Of a stretch of DNA of 7,803 nucleotides, positions 1-6,421 are shown one piece after another (positions within the stretch are counted from its first letter, which is position 1; the number at the start of each line of letters is the position of its first letter). This stretch comes from Deltaproteobacteria bacterium (lineage in GTDB: Bacteria; Myxococcota_A; Polyangia; Polyangiales; Houyiibacteriaceae): positions 1 to 7,803 of the forward strand of contig QMMB01000146.1 in assembly GCA_003647035.1 (NCBI GenBank), in the 5' to 3' direction. Position numbers and translations under genes: made by a program. The notes beneath the pieces were generated by a model, which was not told the origin of the DNA, ran no database searches, and worked only from the letters and a program-made list of their open reading frames with translations.

Positions 1-557
1 CGAATGCGCTCACCGGTGTAGCGGACCCCTTTGCCGTTGTAGGGCTCCGGGGGTCGCATCTGACGAATTCTCGCCGCGACTCGGCCTATGATCTCTTTGT
101 CGGGCGACTCGAGGTGAACGCGGGGAAACTTGGTGCCTGCCTCGTCGATCGTCTCGACCTTGATGCCAACCACCTTCGGGATGTCGAGAATCGGCTGATG
201 CGACAGGCCGACGGCCATCTTGAGCTGATTGTTCTTGAACTCCGCGCGGTAACCAACACCGCGGAAGTCGAGCGAGCGCTTGTAACCGTTCGCAACGCCT
301 TCGACCATGTTGCGAAGAAGCGCTCGCGTGAGGCCCTGGTATTGAAGGCCCGCCTTGCCAGTGTCCTCGGCAGGCCTGACTGTGAGCGTACCCTCGCCCT
401 GAGTGACCACGACCTCCGGACGGAGGGAGTAAGTCAACTCGCCTTTGGGCCCCTTGGCCGTGATGTCCCGGCCACTGATTGAAATCTGTACGCCCTTGGC
501 GACCTCAACCGGCTTCTTGCCGTTTCTGGACTGCTTTCCTGTGTGTGTTTCGGTCAT
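1..557 (-). CDS. rplF: 50S ribosomal protein L6 (partial, 3' end beyond window)
   Basis: L6 binds 23S rRNA near the base of the L7/L12 stalk and the sarcin-ricin loop in the large subunit. I translated the minus strand by hand from ATG at 557-555: 185 residues are visible before the window edge. Recognisable L6 blocks are GKKPVEVAKGV (about residues 13-23), ITAKGPKGEL (about 32-41), the central FRGVGYRA segment, and the C-terminal signature RPPEPYNGKGVRY followed by GE. Only about ten residues should be missing. The start overlaps the S8 stop by one base (TGATG), with GAGG at 568-565 seven bases upstream. Family members usually begin Met-Ser-Arg-Ile-Gly-Lys-Lys-Pro. Here about eight extra residues (MTETHTGK) precede the equivalent segment, and the usual Ile is Asn. 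No closer start codon exists, so the extension appears real. Identity is very secure. Confidence 0.96.
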   Translation of the reverse strand, partial: MTETHTGKQSRNGKKPVEVAKGVQISISGRDITAKGPKGELTYSLRPEVVVTQGEGTLTVRPAEDTGKAGLQYQGLTRALLRNMVEGVANGYKRSLDFRGVGYRAEFKNNQLKMAVGLSHQPILDIPKVVGIKVETIDEAGTKFPRVHLESPDKEIIGRVAARIRQMRPPEPYNGKGVRYTGERI

Positions 558-949
558 CACCAAACCTCGCACAGCACCTCACCGCCCACTCGCTTATCGC
601 GAGCATCGCGGTCGGTCATGATTCCGGCAGAGGTCGAGAGAATCGCGACGCCCATGCCATTGTGAACTCGGGGAATATCGCGGTGGCCCACGTAGAACCG
701 CCGCCCCGGGCGGCTCGCTCGGCGCATGCCAACGAAGGCGCTCTGCCGATCGCGGCCGTACTTGAGAACCACGGTGAGGCTATCCTGAACACCATCTTCG
801 ACGCTGTAGTCGTCGATGTAGCCTTCCTGCTTGAGGATCTCGGCGAGCTGCGCCTTGAGCTTCGAAGAGGGTAGAACTGTCTGTTCGTGCTGCGCCCGTG
901 CGGCGTTGCGGATGCGCGTCAGCATGTCAGCGATTGGATCGGTCATCAT
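557..949 (-). CDS. rpsH: 30S ribosomal protein S8
   Basis: S8 is a primary 16S rRNA binder that organises the central domain of the 30S subunit. In E. coli it also represses the spc operon. The 130-residue product has the family's usual length. It opens with TDPIADMLTRIRNA and ends with the signature GIMTDRDARDKRVGGEVLC followed by EVW, the conserved RNA-binding C-terminal half. Two ATG codons stand in tandem at 949 and 946. The first is seven bases and the second ten bases from a very strong ribosome binding site, so the first is slightly preferred, but the choice changes only one residue. It follows rpsN by 12 bases and overlaps rplF by one base. Nothing is unusual in the protein. Confidence 0.98.
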   Translation of the reverse strand: MMTDPIADMLTRIRNAARAQHEQTVLPSSKLKAQLAEILKQEGYIDDYSVEDGVQDSLTVVLKYGRDRQSAFVGMRRASRPGRRFYVGHRDIPRVHNGMGVAILSTSAGIMTDRDARDKRVGGEVLCEVW

Positions 950-954
950 GATTG

Positions 955-963
955 CACCTCCTT
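955..963 (-). promoter_or_regulatory. Strong Shine-Dalgarno of rpsH
   Basis: The minus strand reads AAGGAGGTG here, a near-perfect complement to the 16S rRNA 3' end. It overlaps the TAA stop of rpsN (964-962) and lies about seven bases before the first ATG of rpsH. It is the strongest ribosome binding site I see in the window, and it indicates that S8 can start efficiently as ribosomes finish S14. Confidence 0.85.
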
Positions 964-1147
964 ACCAGCTCGATTTCGTGAGCCCCGGGATATCTCCCGA
1001 GAGCCCGTATTTACGGAGACAGATGCGGCACATCTCGAACTTGCGGTAGTACCCCCGCGGGCGTCCACATATCTTGCAGCGGTTTCGGTGTCGCACCGAG
1101 AATTTCAGTGTCTTTTCCATCTTGGCAAATGCGCGCTTACTAGCCAT
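962..1147 (-). CDS. rpsN: 30S ribosomal protein S14, zinc-binding (C+) type
   Basis: S14 sits in the head of the 30S subunit next to S3 and S10 and is needed for late assembly. At 61 residues this is the short form, not the roughly 100-residue zinc-free form of E. coli. Two CxxC pairs (CKIC at about residues 24-27 and CRIC at about 40-43) would hold a structural zinc ion. The conserved stretches GRPRGYYRKF and IPGLTKSSW confirm the family. ATG at 1147 is preceded by AGAGGA a few bases upstream, partly within the rplE stop, which ends nine bases before the start. A second, zinc-free S14 elsewhere in the genome is possible but cannot be judged here. Confidence 0.98.
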   Translation of the reverse strand: MASKRAFAKMEKTLKFSVRHRNRCKICGRPRGYYRKFEMCRICLRKYGLSGDIPGLTKSSW

Positions 1148-1156
1148 CTGCGTCCT

Positions 1157-1708
1157 CTAGTTCCTGAACGGCATGCCGAGCGATTTCAGCAAGGCACGTC
1201 CCTGTTCATCAGTTTCTGCCGTGGTAACGAGGGTCACGTTCATGCCCTTGATACTATCGATTCTGTCGTAGTTGACCTCTGGGAAGACGATCTGCTCGCG
1301 AATGCCGAGCGTGTAGTTGCCGCGCCCGTCGAACGCCTTCGGGCTGATGCCCTTGAAGTCACGGGTCCGCGGCAACGCGAGCGAGATCAACCGGTCGAGG
1401 AAGTCGTACATCTGCACGCCGCGCAAGGTGACCATGACGCCAATCGGCATCCCCTCACGAAGCTTGAAGCCCGCGATGGACTTCTTCGCGCGAGTGACGA
1501 CGGGCTTTCGGCCCGTGATCGCGCTGAGCTCTTCGACAGCTGATTCGATGAGCTTTGCGTTCTGCACCGCTTCACCGAGGCCCATGTTGACGACGATCCG
1601 ATCGAGCTTCGGAACTTGCATGACGTTCTTGAAGCCGAAATCCTTCATCAACTGAGGGATAATCTCGTCTTTGTATTTTGTTCTGAGTCTGGGTTGGTAA
1701 TCACTCAT
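1157..1708 (-). CDS. rplE: 50S ribosomal protein L5
   Basis: L5 binds 5S rRNA and helps place it in the central protuberance, where it contacts S13 and the P-site tRNA. The 183-residue protein shows family landmarks: NMGLGEAVQNAK (about residues 41-52), ITGRKPVVTRAKKSIAGFKLR (about 65-85), the FLDRL motif, and LPRTRDFKG through GRGNYTLGIREQ near the middle and C-terminal part. An in-frame GTG lies one codon upstream at 1711. I chose ATG at 1708 because GAGG at 1717-1714 leaves a normal five-base spacer to it but only two bases to the GTG. The upstream TGA of rplX forms part of that ribosome binding site, so the two genes are probably translationally coupled. Length and motifs are ordinary. 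Confidence 0.98.
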   Translation of the reverse strand: MSDYQPRLRTKYKDEIIPQLMKDFGFKNVMQVPKLDRIVVNMGLGEAVQNAKLIESAVEELSAITGRKPVVTRAKKSIAGFKLREGMPIGVMVTLRGVQMYDFLDRLISLALPRTRDFKGISPKAFDGRGNYTLGIREQIVFPEVNYDRIDSIKGMNVTLVTTAETDEQGRALLKSLGMPFRN

Positions 1709-1715
1709 CACGACC

Positions 1716-2033
1716 TCAATCCAGGACCGAGCCGCTTTTCACGGCCACGCGAACGCGCTTGTCAGGGTCCTTCTTGTCGGCTTCGATGCGAACGCGTGTG
1801 CGCTCTTCGGTCTTCGGGTCGACCAGCATCACGTTGGACGCGTGAATCGGCATTTCTTTTTCGATGATGCCGGCCTCCGCAAAACGACGCGCGCTCTGGT
1901 GGCGCTTCACGCGATTGACACCCTCGACGAGGATCAAGTCCGCCCGAACCACCTGAAGCACGCGGCCCTTTTCACCGCGGTCCTTGCCGGCGATGATCTG
2001 AACCAGATCACCCTTCCTGATGCGCGCGGTCAT
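1716..2033 (-). CDS. rplX: 50S ribosomal protein L24
   Basis: L24 is an early assembly protein that nucleates folding of domain I of 23S rRNA near the exit tunnel. The 105-residue product starts MTARIRKGDLVQIIAGKDRG, which is the KOW motif, and continues with VEGVNRVKRHQ and the segment IHASNVMLVDPKT, all typical of the family. The reading frame stays open far upstream, to 2342, but that part overlaps rplN and does not resemble L24. The start at 2033 is fixed by the KOW motif and by GGAGG at 2045-2041, seven bases before the ATG. The start overlaps the rplN stop by one base (TGATG). No anomalies. Confidence 0.97.
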   Translation of the reverse strand: MTARIRKGDLVQIIAGKDRGEKGRVLQVVRADLILVEGVNRVKRHQSARRFAEAGIIEKEMPIHASNVMLVDPKTEERTRVRIEADKKDPDKRVRVAVKSGSVLD

Positions 2034-2401
2034 CACACCACCTCCGGCGCGAGAGAAACGATCTTCATGAAACGCTTCGCTCGCAGCTCGCGGGCCACGG
2101 GTCCGAAGATACGGGTGCCGATCGGCTCGTTGTCTTTGGTGATCAGCACGGCGCTGTTCGTGTCGAACTTGATGTAGGTGCCGTCCGGCCGCTGGTACTC
2201 GCGTTTGGTGCGCACCACGACGGCTCGGGCGACTTCGCCCTTCTTGACGCGTGCGGTCGGAAGCGCCTCCTTGATGGAGACGACGATCACGTCGCCGAGG
2301 CCCGCGTACCGACGACGGGAACCGCCGAGCACCTTGATGCAAGCAACTCGCTTCGCGCCGCTGTTATCGGCCACATCCAGTTGTGTTTCTGCCTGGATCA
2401 T
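2033..2401 (-). CDS. rplN: 50S ribosomal protein L14
   Basis: L14 lies at the subunit interface and forms intersubunit bridges with 16S rRNA; it also neighbours L19 and L3 in the assembled ribosome. The 122-residue length is exactly that of most bacterial L14 proteins. Diagnostic segments are MIQAETQLDVADNSGAKR at the N-terminus, CIKVLGGSRRRYAG, and the central GEVARAVVVRTKRE, followed by FGPVARELR near the end. ATG at 2401 is preceded by GGAGG with a seven-base spacer. Only two bases separate it from the rpsQ stop. This is the first gene of the spc half of the cluster, with no leader or gap before it, unlike the separate spc operon of E. coli. Confidence 0.99.
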   Translation of the reverse strand: MIQAETQLDVADNSGAKRVACIKVLGGSRRRYAGLGDVIVVSIKEALPTARVKKGEVARAVVVRTKREYQRPDGTYIKFDTNSAVLITKDNEPIGTRIFGPVARELRAKRFMKIVSLAPEVV

Positions 2402-2403
2402 CG

Positions 2404-2721
2404 TTATACCTCCGGCGGCCTCTCGATGAGGCGGATCACCTCCCAGCGCTTCGTTTTGCTGCGCGGGCGGCAGGCGCGGATCTCGACCACATCGTTCTTG
2501 CGGTACTCGTTGGCTTCGTCGTGCGCGTGGAACTTCTTCTTGCGCTTGACGTACTTGCCGTAGAACGGGTCGCGGGCGCGGCGGATGACCTCCACCACGA
2601 TGGTTTGCTGAACTCGTCCCTCGGTCTGCGTCTCATTGACGACACGCCCGACCAAGCGGCGACGGCGGCCACGCTCCTTGGTGCCCTCGGGAGTCGGTTG
2701 TCCTGGCTTTGCAGCAGTCAT
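2404..2721 (-). CDS. rpsQ: 30S ribosomal protein S17, extended form
   Basis: S17 is a primary binder of the 5' domain of 16S rRNA and has an OB fold. Family landmarks are LVGRVV, FYGKYVKRKKKFHAHDE (about residues 53-69), then NDVVEIRACRP and SKTKRWEV near the end. The protein has 105 residues against about 84 in E. coli. Two differences explain this. There is an N-terminal extension of roughly 16 residues rich in Pro, Gly, Lys and Arg. There is also an insertion of five residues between the GRVV and IVV strands (NETQTEGRVQQT, where E. coli has SDKMEKS). The start at 2721 has AAGGAG nine bases upstream, overlapping the rpmC stop region. The family call is safe; the extra segments are unusual. 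Confidence 0.96.
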   Translation of the reverse strand: MTAAKPGQPTPEGTKERGRRRRLVGRVVNETQTEGRVQQTIVVEVIRRARDPFYGKYVKRKKKFHAHDEANEYRKNDVVEIRACRPRSKTKRWEVIRLIERPPEV

Positions 2722-2727
2722 GGCCGA

Positions 2728-2934
2728 TTACTCCTTGTTCGCCGCTTCGGTGCGACGCTCGGTAAGAATGGTTTTCACGCGGGCGAGATCCCGGCGAAGT
2801 TTGGGAATGGAGCTCGTGTCATCGAGCTGATTGGTGTGATTGTCGAAGCGCGCCTTCCAAAGCTGGCGGCGCAGATCGCCCTCGAGAATTGCGAGCTCTT
2901 CGGGCGTGTTCGTACGAATGTCTTCGGACTTCAT
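2728..2934 (-). CDS. rpmC: 50S ribosomal protein L29
   Basis: L29 is a small helical hairpin beside L23 at the polypeptide exit tunnel, close to where signal recognition particle and trigger factor dock. The 68-residue product has the expected two-helix pattern: a first helix around TPEELAILEGDLRRQLWKARF with the LxxLRxxLxxxRF-like spacing, and a second with IPKLRRDLARVKTILTER, matching the family's RxxIARxxTxLxER motif. Its ATG overlaps the rplP TGA in a four-base ATGA junction, so it is probably translated by reinitiation after L16. The gap to rpsQ is six bases. Nothing odd. Confidence 0.96.
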   Translation of the reverse strand: MKSEDIRTNTPEELAILEGDLRRQLWKARFDNHTNQLDDTSSIPKLRRDLARVKTILTERRTEAANKE

Positions 2935-3347
2935 AGCTCAGTCTCCCTCGACCGGAACGTCGTCTTCAGCGGAAGCTTGTGTGCGGCGAGCGCGAACGCT
3001 GCACGCGCTTCCTCCTCGGTGACGCCCTGGATCTCGTACAGCATGCGCCCAGGCTTGATGATGCACACCCAGCCTTCGACGGGGCCTTTACCCTTACCCT
3101 GACGAGTTTCGCGTGGCTTCTTGGTGACGGGCTTGTCCGGGCAGATGCGCATGAAAAGCTGGCCCTGACGCTTCACCTTACGCTGAATCGTCATACGAGC
3201 GGCTTCGATCTGTCGCTGTGTAATCCGGCCAGGCTCGAGCGCCTGCAGCCCGAAGTCGCCGAACGAGACTTTGCCGCCTCGGTAGGCCTTGCCGCGCATG
3301 CGGCCCTTCATCTGTTTCCGGAACTTGGTTTTCTTTGGTTGAAGCAT
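2931..3347 (-). CDS. rplP: 50S ribosomal protein L16
   Basis: L16 is a late assembly protein beside the A-site tRNA and helix 38 of 23S rRNA. The 138 residues match the normal size (136-144). Landmarks are MLQPKKTKFRKQMKGRMRG at the start, the EPGRIT then QIEAAR segment, FMRICPDKPVTKKPRETR in the middle, GKGKGPVEGWVCIIKPGRML, and the C-terminal AFALAAHKLPLKT. ATG at 3347 lies nine bases after the rpsC stop, with AGGGA overlapping that stop as ribosome binding site. The gene ends in a four-base overlap with rpmC. Ordinary family member. Confidence 0.98.
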   Translation of the reverse strand: MLQPKKTKFRKQMKGRMRGKAYRGGKVSFGDFGLQALEPGRITQRQIEAARMTIQRKVKRQGQLFMRICPDKPVTKKPRETRQGKGKGPVEGWVCIIKPGRMLYEIQGVTEEEARAAFALAAHKLPLKTTFRSRETEL

Positions 3348-3356
3348 GGCTCGTCC

Positions 3357-4019
3357 CTAGACTCGGGCTCCTGCGGCCCCTGCACCGGGGCGCTGCGGAA
3401 GCTGCTCTCCCTTGAAGATCCAGCACTTGATGCCGACGGTGCCAGCCTTGGTGTGTGCGGTCACCTCGCCGTAGTCGATGTCCGCGCGAAGCGTATGAAG
3501 CGGCACGCGGCCCTCGCGATACCATTCGGTACGTGCGATCTCCGACCCACCAAGACGACCACCGGCCGTCACTCGGATGCCCTTCACACCGAACTTCATC
3601 GCAGTCTGCACGGCCTTCTTCATCGCACGACGGAAAGCGACACGTCGCTCGAGCTGCGTGGCAATGTTCTCGGCAACGAGCTGCGCGTTGGTCTCGGCCT
3701 TGCGCACCTCTTGGATGTCGAGGAAGAGCTCGTTCTCGGTGAGCTTTTGAAGGTCGGCCTTGAGCTGCTCGACGCCCGCGCCGCGTTTCCCGATGATGAT
3801 GCCGGGGCGGGAGGTGTAGATGACCACCTTGGCCTTGTTGGCCGCGCGCTCCATCTCGATGTCAGCGATGCCCGCGTGGGCGAACTTCTTCCGGATGGTC
3901 GCCTTCAGCTTCAGGTCCTCGTGAAGCCACTTGGCGTAGTTCTTGTCCTCGTACCACTTGGACTTCCACGTCTTCACGATGCCGAGACGGAAACCATAAG
4001 GATGTACTTTCTGACCCAC
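3357..4019 (-). CDS. rpsC: 30S ribosomal protein S3
   Basis: S3 forms part of the mRNA entry tunnel and helicase activity in the 30S head, with S4 and S5. The 220-residue protein starts GQKVHPYGFRLG, which is invariant in the family. It has a type II KH domain whose GxxG loop is seen in GIIIGKRGAG (about residues 75-84), and the C-terminal domain carries GRLGGSEIAR and LHTLRADIDYG. It starts with GTG at 4019, three bases after the rplV stop. The homology at the N-terminus leaves no alternative, so this is a non-ATG start. The ribosome binding site is the GAGAG just upstream, weaker than its neighbours'. E. coli S3 is a little longer (about 233) at the C-terminus. Confidence 0.98.
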   Translation of the reverse strand: MGQKVHPYGFRLGIVKTWKSKWYEDKNYAKWLHEDLKLKATIRKKFAHAGIADIEMERAANKAKVVIYTSRPGIIIGKRGAGVEQLKADLQKLTENELFLDIQEVRKAETNAQLVAENIATQLERRVAFRRAMKKAVQTAMKFGVKGIRVTAGGRLGGSEIARTEWYREGRVPLHTLRADIDYGEVTAHTKAGTVGIKCWIFKGEQLPQRPGAGAAGARV

Positions 4020-4022
4020 GGT

Positions 4023-4373
4023 TCAGCTCTCTTCCCCGTCGCTCACGACGACAGTGATGTGACTCATTCCCTTGACGATACGCGTGGCGCGACCCTGGGC
4101 ACGTGGGCGCCAACGCCGCATGTGCTGGTTCGGCGCCATGTCTGCAAACGCCGTCTTGACGAACAGCGAGTCGAGATTGATCTCTTCGTTCTTCTGCTTC
4201 GCGTTGGCGATGGCGCTGCCGATGGCCTTCGCGACGATCGGAGCCGCTGCCTTCGTGGTGAATCGGAGCTCGTTGAGCGCCTCGGCGACGTTCTTGCCTC
4301 GCACCATGTTGAGCACGACGCGTGCCTTACGAGGCGAAATCCGTTGAAATCGTGCTTTTGCAACCGCTTCCAT
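4023..4373 (-). CDS. rplV: 50S ribosomal protein L22
   Basis: L22 contacts all domains of 23S rRNA, and its long hairpin lines the nascent peptide tunnel. The 116-residue product contains ISPRKARVVLNMVRGK (N-terminal), the central ALNELRFTTKAAAPIVAKAI, and the hairpin with NQHMRRWRPRAQGRA followed by the C-terminal HITVVVSD. The frame opens with GTG at 4379, but that codon lies inside the ribosome binding site AAGAGGTGA (4384-4376). ATG at 4373 has the right spacing and is taken as the start. It follows the rpsS stop by two bases. The hairpin sequence, where macrolide-resistance changes occur in other species, looks standard by eye. Confidence 0.97.
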   Translation of the reverse strand: MEAVAKARFQRISPRKARVVLNMVRGKNVAEALNELRFTTKAAAPIVAKAIGSAIANAKQKNEEINLDSLFVKTAFADMAPNQHMRRWRPRAQGRATRIVKGMSHITVVVSDGEES

Positions 4374-4375
4374 GA

Positions 4376-4678
4376 TCACCTCTTACCCGTCTGCGGATTG
4401 ACCTTGCGGCCGCCCTTCCGATCCGACGCATGACCGCCGAACGTCCGGGTGGGCGCGAACTCGCCGAGCTTGTGCCCGACCATGTTCTCGGTGACAAAGA
4501 CGGTGACGAACTTCCGACCGTTGTGAACGGCGAATGTGTGCCCGACGAAATCGGGCGTCACCGTGGAGCGGCGCGACCAAGTGCGAATCATCTTCTTGTC
4601 GCCGGACTTGTTGGCCGCCTCGACCTTGTCCTCGAGGTGCTGGTCTATGAACGGACCTTTGCTGACTGAACGCGCCAT
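4376..4678 (-). CDS. rpsS: 30S ribosomal protein S19
   Basis: S19 sits in the 30S head with S13 and contacts the large subunit through bridges near the A and P sites. The 100-residue product shows RSVSKGPFIDQHLEDKV at the N-terminus, IRTWSRRSTVTPDFVGHTF in the middle, and the signature MVGHKLGEFAPTRTF then HASDRKGGRK at the end. The start shares one base with the rplB stop (TAATG). The upstream AGAAGAAG is only a weak ribosome binding site, which suggests that translation depends on coupling to L2. Length and motifs are normal (about 92-100 residues). Confidence 0.98.
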   Translation of the reverse strand: MARSVSKGPFIDQHLEDKVEAANKSGDKKMIRTWSRRSTVTPDFVGHTFAVHNGRKFVTVFVTENMVGHKLGEFAPTRTFGGHASDRKGGRKVNPQTGKR

Positions 4679-5505
4679 TACTTCTTCTTCCGCCGGCGAA
4701 CGATGTGCTTGTCGGTCGCTTTGTTCTTTCTAGTCTTCAGGCCCTTGGCGAGCTGGCCCCACGGCGAGCACGGATGCCGTCCGCCTGCGGTGCGCCCCTC
4801 GCCACCACCCATGGGGTGGTCGACCGGGTTCATCGTGGTGCCACGGTTGTGCGGCCGGCGCCCGAGCCAACGGCTGCGACCTGCTTTACCCAGGGTCATG
4901 CGCGCGTGCTGCGAGTTGCTGACCTGTCCGACTGTCGCACGACAGTTGAGGTGAATCAGTCGAACTTCACCGGATGGAAGTCGCACTTGGGCGTAGTTGC
5001 CATCCTTGGCCATCAGCTGGGCAGCGGTACCTGCCGAGCGCACGAGCTGCGCGCCCTTGCCGATCTTCATCTCGATGTTGTGAATCATCGTGCCGAGCGG
5101 CATGTGGCGGAGCGGCATCGCGTTGCCAGGCTTCACGTCGGCGTGTCGCGACGACATCACCTGCTTGCCAACCTCGAGCCCGTCCGGCGCAAGGATGTAG
5201 GCCTTTTCGCCGTCCGCGTAGCACACGAGCGCGATACGAGCCGAGCGGTTCGGATCGTACTCGATGGTCTTCACGGTCGCCGGAACGCCGATCTTGTTCC
5301 GCTTGAAGTCGATCTTGCGGTAGCGCTGCTTGTGGCCGCCTCCACGGAAGCGCGAAGTGATGCGCCCCTGGTTGTTGCGACCCGCCGTCTGTTTCTTCGC
5401 GCCAAGAAGCTTTTTTTCGGGCTTCCCGTGCGTGATCATGTCGAAGTCCGGCGCCTCGTAGAAGCGGCGGGAAGGCGACGTGGGTTTGAATTTACGGATT
5501 GCCAT
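4678..5505 (-). CDS. rplB: 50S ribosomal protein L2
   Basis: L2 is one of the most conserved ribosomal proteins; it is needed for subunit joining and for an active peptidyl transferase centre. The 275-residue product matches the usual 270-280. Landmarks include FKPTSPSRRF at the start, GRNNQGRITSRFRGGGHKQR (about residues 42-61), YRKIDFKRNK, EYDPNRSARIAL, and the C-terminal loop MNPVDHPMGGGEGR with the conserved His that corresponds to E. coli His229. The basic tail ends RRRKKK. ATG at 5505 lies two bases after the rplW stop, with GAGGGTG upstream. No missing key residues were noticed. Confidence 0.99.
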   Translation of the reverse strand: MAIRKFKPTSPSRRFYEAPDFDMITHGKPEKKLLGAKKQTAGRNNQGRITSRFRGGGHKQRYRKIDFKRNKIGVPATVKTIEYDPNRSARIALVCYADGEKAYILAPDGLEVGKQVMSSRHADVKPGNAMPLRHMPLGTMIHNIEMKIGKGAQLVRSAGTAAQLMAKDGNYAQVRLPSGEVRLIHLNCRATVGQVSNSQHARMTLGKAGRSRWLGRRPHNRGTTMNPVDHPMGGGEGRTAGGRHPCSPWGQLAKGLKTRKNKATDKHIVRRRKKK

Positions 5506-5507
5506 CT

Positions 5508-5798
5508 TTAGACACCCTCGAAGAAGTCGATCGTCTCGCCCTCGGGGAGCGTGACGATGGCCTTTTTCCAGTTTTGGAGTTTCCCGTAGCCTTTGCCCAT
5601 GCGCTTCATGTGACCACGCATGATCAGAGTGCGGACGTCGCGTACCGTGACTTTGAACAAAGTCTCGACGGCGTCCTTGATCTGGAGCTTGTTCGCGTCG
5701 AGGTCGACCTCGAACGTGTATTTGTTGTCATTCTCACGCAGCCGGGACCCCTTCTCCGTGAGATAGAGCGGGCGCTTGATGACCTGTTCGGCGTTCAT
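5508..5798 (-). CDS. rplW: 50S ribosomal protein L23
   Basis: L23 rims the polypeptide exit tunnel and is the main docking site for trigger factor and signal recognition particle. The 96-residue product starts MNAEQVIKRPLYLTEKG, the usual N-terminal pattern, and has YTFEVDLDANKLQIKDAVE, then the loop MKRMGKGYGK and WKKAIVTL. The frame extends to a GTG at 5807, but that codon is part of the ribosome binding site. GAGG at 5810-5807 gives an eight-base spacer to ATG at 5798, which overlaps the rplD stop by one base (TGATG). A GTG at 5801 is also possible but fits homologues less well. Confidence 0.96.
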   Translation of the reverse strand: MNAEQVIKRPLYLTEKGSRLRENDNKYTFEVDLDANKLQIKDAVETLFKVTVRDVRTLIMRGHMKRMGKGYGKLQNWKKAIVTLPEGETIDFFEGV

Positions 5799-6421
5799 CA
5801 CTGACACCTCGCTTCCAGGGCTTGCACCGCGGTTTGCGTGAGCACGAGATGCTCGTGACGGAGCAGGTCGTACAGATTCACACCCTCGGGGGGCAGAACC
5901 GAATGGCCCTGCAGATTGCGAGCACTGAGACGCAGCTTCTCGTTGTCTTTGACATCGACGATGAGTGCGCCGCCGTTGACGTCGAGCTTGTTGAGAACCT
6001 CAGCGAGCTTCTTCGTTTTGACCTCGGCGAGCTCGAAGTCCTCGACGACCAGCAGCTGGCCCTCGCGAAGCTTGAGACTCAAGGCGCCCTTCAGCGCTCC
6101 GAGCCGCATCTTGCGCGGGGGCCTGTAACTAAAGTCACGGGGCCTCGGGCCATGGGCCGCGCCGCCACCGACGAAGATCGGTGCGCGCTTGGAACCATGA
6201 CGGGCACCGCCGGTGCCCTTCTGCTTGTAGAGCTTCCTGCTGGTCGCGCTGACCTCCGCCCGGTTCTGGGAGGAACCCGTACCCTTGCGCTGGCTCGCGA
6301 GCTGGGCCTTGAGAACGTCATAGAGGAGGCTCTCGTTGACCGTGGCATCGAAGACGCTATCCGAGAGATCCATCTCTCCGACGCCCTTCTTGCTCAAGTT
6401 GTAGACCTTTACCTTTGGCAT
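5798..6421 (-). CDS. rplD: 50S ribosomal protein L4
   Basis: L4 binds domain I of 23S rRNA, and its extended loop reaches the tunnel constriction opposite L22. In E. coli it also represses its own operon. The 207-residue length is normal. The N-terminus MPKVKVYNLSKKGVGEMDLS is followed by FDATVNESLLYDVLKAQLA and then the loop with RKLYKQKGTGGARHGSKRAP and FVGGG, the family signature. The C-terminal part contains GALKGALSLKLREGQLLVVE, also typical. ATG at 6421 lies 12 bases after the rpsJ stop; AAGGCGG overlapping that TAA serves as ribosome binding site. In the standard gene order rplC would stand directly upstream, and here it does not. Confidence 0.98.
   Translation of the reverse strand: MPKVKVYNLSKKGVGEMDLSDSVFDATVNESLLYDVLKAQLASQRKGTGSSQNRAEVSATSRKLYKQKGTGGARHGSKRAPIFVGGGAAHGPRPRDFSYRPPRKMRLGALKGALSLKLREGQLLVVEDFELAEVKTKKLAEVLNKLDVNGGALIVDVKDNEKLRLSARNLQGHSVLPPEGVNLYDLLRHEHLVLTQTAVQALEARCQ

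Noticed and set aside
2034..2342. A possible long N-terminal extension of L24 in the same frame
   Set aside because: The extension overlaps rplN completely, is low in hydrophobic residues and rich in Arg, and the KOW motif plus a good ribosome binding site fix the L24 start at 2033.
2979..4433. A 484-codon open frame on the plus strand opposite rplP, rpsC and rplV
   Set aside because: It lies exactly antisense to three certain ribosomal protein genes and resembles no family I know. Its composition (many Leu, Arg, Val, His and Asp) is what the reverse frame of G/C-rich coding sequence gives.
4705..5511. A 268-codon open frame on the plus strand opposite rplB
   Set aside because: It mirrors the L2 gene almost end to end, with no recognisable domain; it is explained by the codon bias of L2.
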